A DNA stretch of 5,882 nt from Ruminococcaceae bacterium UBA5904 (GTDB lineage Bacteria > Bacillota > Clostridia > Oscillospirales > Acutalibacteraceae), in contig DJEG01000014.1 of NCBI GenBank assembly GCA_002431305.1, positions 1-5,882 on the forward strand, written 5' to 3'. Both the position numbers and the translations under genes were made by a program. The notes under the pieces are model-generated. The model had not been told where the DNA came from. It worked only from the letters and a program-made list of their open reading frames with translations, and did no database searches. The first letter of the stretch is position 1, and each line of letters opens with the position of its first letter. Shown here one piece after another: positions 3,808 to 5,882 of the stretch.

Positions 3808-5882
3808 ATGACTACGGTATCTGATTATTTCGGCAGTCTCGTATTTGACGACAGAGTAATGAAGGCAAAGCTTTCTTCCGACATTTACGCGTCACTCAAA
3901 AAGACGATCGACGAGGGCGCGAGCCTTAAAAACGACGTTGCAAACGCGGTCGCTCTCGCAATGAAAGACTGGGCGGTCGAGAACGGCGCGACTCACTTCA
4001 CGCACTGGTTCCAGCCTCTTACCGGAATTACGGCTGAGAAACACGACAGTTTCATCTCCCCCGCTCCCGACGGCAGAGTTATAATGGAATTCTCCGGCAA
4101 GGAGCTTATCAAGGGCGAGCCCGACGCGTCGAGTTTTCCCTCCGGCGGACTCAGAGCGACTTTCGAGGCAAGAGGCTACACCGCATGGGACCCGACTTCA
4201 TACGCGTTTATAAAGGACAAAACGCTCTGTATTCCCACGGCGTTCTGCTCGTACGGCGGAGAGGCGCTTGACAAAAAGACCCCGCTGTTAAGGTCTATGG
4301 AGGCTCTTAACAAACAGGCGCTGAGAATATTAAAATTATTCGGAAATACCGACGTAAAATGCGTACGCACTTCGGTAGGTCCCGAGCAGGAATATTTCCT
4401 TGTAGATAAGGCAATGTATGAAAAGCGCAAGGATTTAATGTTCACCGGCAGAACTCTTTTCGGCGCGAAGCCTCCCAAGGGTCAGGAGATGGACGACCAC
4501 TATTTCGGCGTTATCAAGCCGAGAGTCGCCGCGTATATGGCGGATTTAAATGAAGAACTCTGGAAACTGGGAGTTCTCGCAAAGACGGAGCATAACGAGG
4601 TTGCTCCCGCACAGCACGAGCTTGCCCCGATTTATACGACTACGAATATTGCTACAGACCATAACCAGCTGACAATGGAGATCATGCAGAAGGTCGCTTC
4701 AAAGCACGGACTTGTCTGCCTTCTTCACGAAAAGCCGTTTGCCGGCGTCAACGGAAGCGGTAAGCACAACAACTGGTCAATGGCTACCGACACGGGCGTA
4801 AATCTTCTTACCCCCGGCGAGACTCCGTATGAAAACGCGCAGTTTCTGCTGTTCTTATGCGCCGTTATCAAGGCGGTTGACGACTATCAGGATTTGTTAA
4901 GACTCTCCGTAGCGACGGCGGGCAATGACCACCGTCTCGGCGCAAACGAGGCTCCCCCCGCGGTTGTTTCAATGTTCCTGGGCGACGAGCTCAACGCCGT
5001 TCTCGAAGCTATTAAAAATGATGAAGCATACGAATCAAACGGAAAGACGATAATGAAATTAGGCGTTCATGTTCTTCCCAAATTCGCAAGGGACAACACC
5101 GACCGTAACCGTACGTCGCCGTTCGCGTTCACGGGCAATAAATTCGAATTCCGTATGCTCGGTTCTTCGAATTCCATAGCGTGCGCGAACATTATGCTCA
5201 ACGCCTCGGTTGCACAGTCGCTTAAAATTTACGCAGACCGTCTCGAGGGCGCGGAGGATTTCGAAACCGCTCTTCACGACATGATTAAAAAGACGATAAA
5301 GGATCACGAGCGTATTATATTCAACGGCAACGGCTATGACGACGCGTGGATTAAGGAGGCGACCGAAAAGAGAGGACTTCTCAACCTGCGTACGACTCCC
5401 GACGCAATGTCCGCATTCCTTGACAAAAAGAATATCGACATGCTCACGTCGTTAAAGGTATTCTCCGAAACGGAAATTAAATCGAGATATGAAATTCAGC
5501 TTGAAAATTACTGCAAAACGGTAAATATCGAGGCTTGCACCATGATTGACATGGCTGAAAAGGAGATTCTGCCCGCAGTAATCGCATATGAAAAAGACCT
5601 CTGTGAGACCGTATCGGCTAAGACTGCGGCGGTCGAAGGACTTAAATGCAAGTATGAAAAGGGCGTTATTTCGAGCCTTTCCGAACTGACGGATTCTATT
5701 GCGGACGCTGTCGAAGAGCTTAAATCGGCAGTCGGAGAGTACGAGAAAATTGACGATATAACGAAAGCTTCATTCTTTATGAAGGACGTAATTATCCCGA
5801 AGATGGATGCTCTGCGCGCTCCGTGCGACGAGGCTGAAACGCTCACGGCAGACAAATACTGGCCGTTCCCGACCTACGGCGA
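3808..5882 (+). CDS. glnN: Glutamine synthetase type III (GSIII/GlnN family), lacking only its last few codons
   Basis: This enzyme makes glutamine from glutamate, ammonium and ATP in the cytoplasm, the entry step of ammonium assimilation. The frame is open from ATG 3808 to the right edge, 691 full codons, where the text ...YWPFPTYG is near the usual GSIII end at roughly 700 residues. GSIII signatures are [11 protein letters not shown] (63-73), [14 protein letters not shown] (110-123) then AWDPTS (126-131), GPEQEYFLV (191-199), [13 protein letters not shown] (262-274), [10 protein letters not shown] (315-324), [10 protein letters not shown] (376-385) and [16 protein letters not shown] (434-449). 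These include the conserved glutamates and the Arg/Asn-rich nucleotide and ammonium site of the family. The C-terminal 200 residues are helical and GSIII-specific. AGGAGA at 3795-3800 lies seven bases before the ATG. The gene has a consensus promoter and a leader with two hexaloop hairpins and two terminators, so synthesis is probably controlled by antitermination in response to nitrogen. It is divergent from the glt operon that completes the GS-GOGAT cycle. No frameshift is seen. Confidence 0.97.
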   Translation, partial: MTTVSDYFGSLVFDDRVMKAKLSSDIYASLKKTIDEGASLKNDVANAVALAMKDWAVENGATHFTHWFQPLTGITAEKHDSFISPAPDGRVIMEFSGKELIKGEPDASSFPSGGLRATFEARGYTAWDPTSYAFIKDKTLCIPTAFCSYGGEALDKKTPLLRSMEALNKQALRILKLFGNTDVKCVRTSVGPEQEYFLVDKAMYEKRKDLMFTGRTLFGAKPPKGQEMDDHYFGVIKPRVAAYMADLNEELWKLGVLAKTEHNEVAPAQHELAPIYTTTNIATDHNQLTMEIMQKVASKHGLVCLLHEKPFAGVNGSGKHNNWSMATDTGVNLLTPGETPYENAQFLLFLCAVIKAVDDYQDLLRLSVATAGNDHRLGANEAPPAVVSMFLGDELNAVLEAIKNDEAYESNGKTIMKLGVHVLPKFARDNTDRNRTSPFAFTGNKFEFRMLGSSNSIACANIMLNASVAQSLKIYADRLEGAEDFETALHDMIKKTIKDHERIIFNGNGYDDAWIKEATEKRGLLNLRTTPDAMSAFLDKKNIDMLTSLKVFSETEIKSRYEIQLENYCKTVNIEACTMIDMAEKEILPAVIAYEKDLCETVSAKTAAVEGLKCKYEKGVISSLSELTDSIADAVEELKSAVGEYEKIDDITKASFFMKDVIIPKMDALRAPCDEAETLTADKYWPFPTYG

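Noticed and set aside
4176..5855. Minus-strand open frames at 4176-4478, 5059-5307 and 5508-5855.
   Set aside because: They are antisense to the glutamine synthetase gene, whose conserved motifs span the whole stretch.

Overview
The window looks like chromosomal DNA of an anaerobic, clostridial-type Firmicute (Oscillospiraceae/Ruminococcaceae-like). The grounds are a type III glutamine synthetase, a split 'archaeal-type' glutamate synthase with its own [4Fe-4S] domain, strong purine-rich Shine-Dalgarno sites, consensus sigma-A promoters and regulation by leader-RNA terminators. The assignment is inferred from gene content and signals, not from a database search.

Layout, left to right: (i) 1-835, minus strand, the first 278 codons of the FMN-binding synthase subunit of glutamate synthase, running off the left edge; (ii) 835-1926, minus strand, the separate class II glutamine amidotransferase subunit, whose stop codon overlaps the next start by one base (TGATG); (iii) 1927-2054, the promoter and leader of this glt operon, holding a small A-x-x-G-x-x hexaloop hairpin followed at once by a strong intrinsic terminator; (iv) 2051-3397, minus strand, an AAA_14/DUF4143-type ATPase of unknown role, visibly more A+T-rich than its neighbours; (v) 3398-3807, a regulatory region with a four-copy 33-bp imperfect tandem repeat upstream of the ATPase and, on the plus strand, the UP element, promoter, two hexaloop hairpins and two terminator-like structures of the next gene; (vi) 3808 to the right edge, plus strand, a nearly complete type III glutamine synthetase.

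Glutamine synthetase and glutamate synthase form the GS-GOGAT ammonium assimilation cycle: GS makes glutamine from glutamate and ammonium, the amidotransferase subunit releases that ammonia again, and the FMN subunit uses it to reductively aminate 2-oxoglutarate. The main observation is that both units, on opposite strands, share the same leader plan: consensus promoter, a hairpin with an A1/G4 hexaloop starting within a few bases of the predicted transcription start, and an intrinsic terminator whose 5' arm overlaps that hairpin. This fits processive antitermination by an ANTAR-domain RNA-binding regulator (as known for EutV, NasR and clostridial NitR) acting on both halves of the cycle. The regulator is not in the window. 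The ATPase between them has no evident link to nitrogen metabolism and looks like an accessory insertion with its own repeat-rich upstream region.
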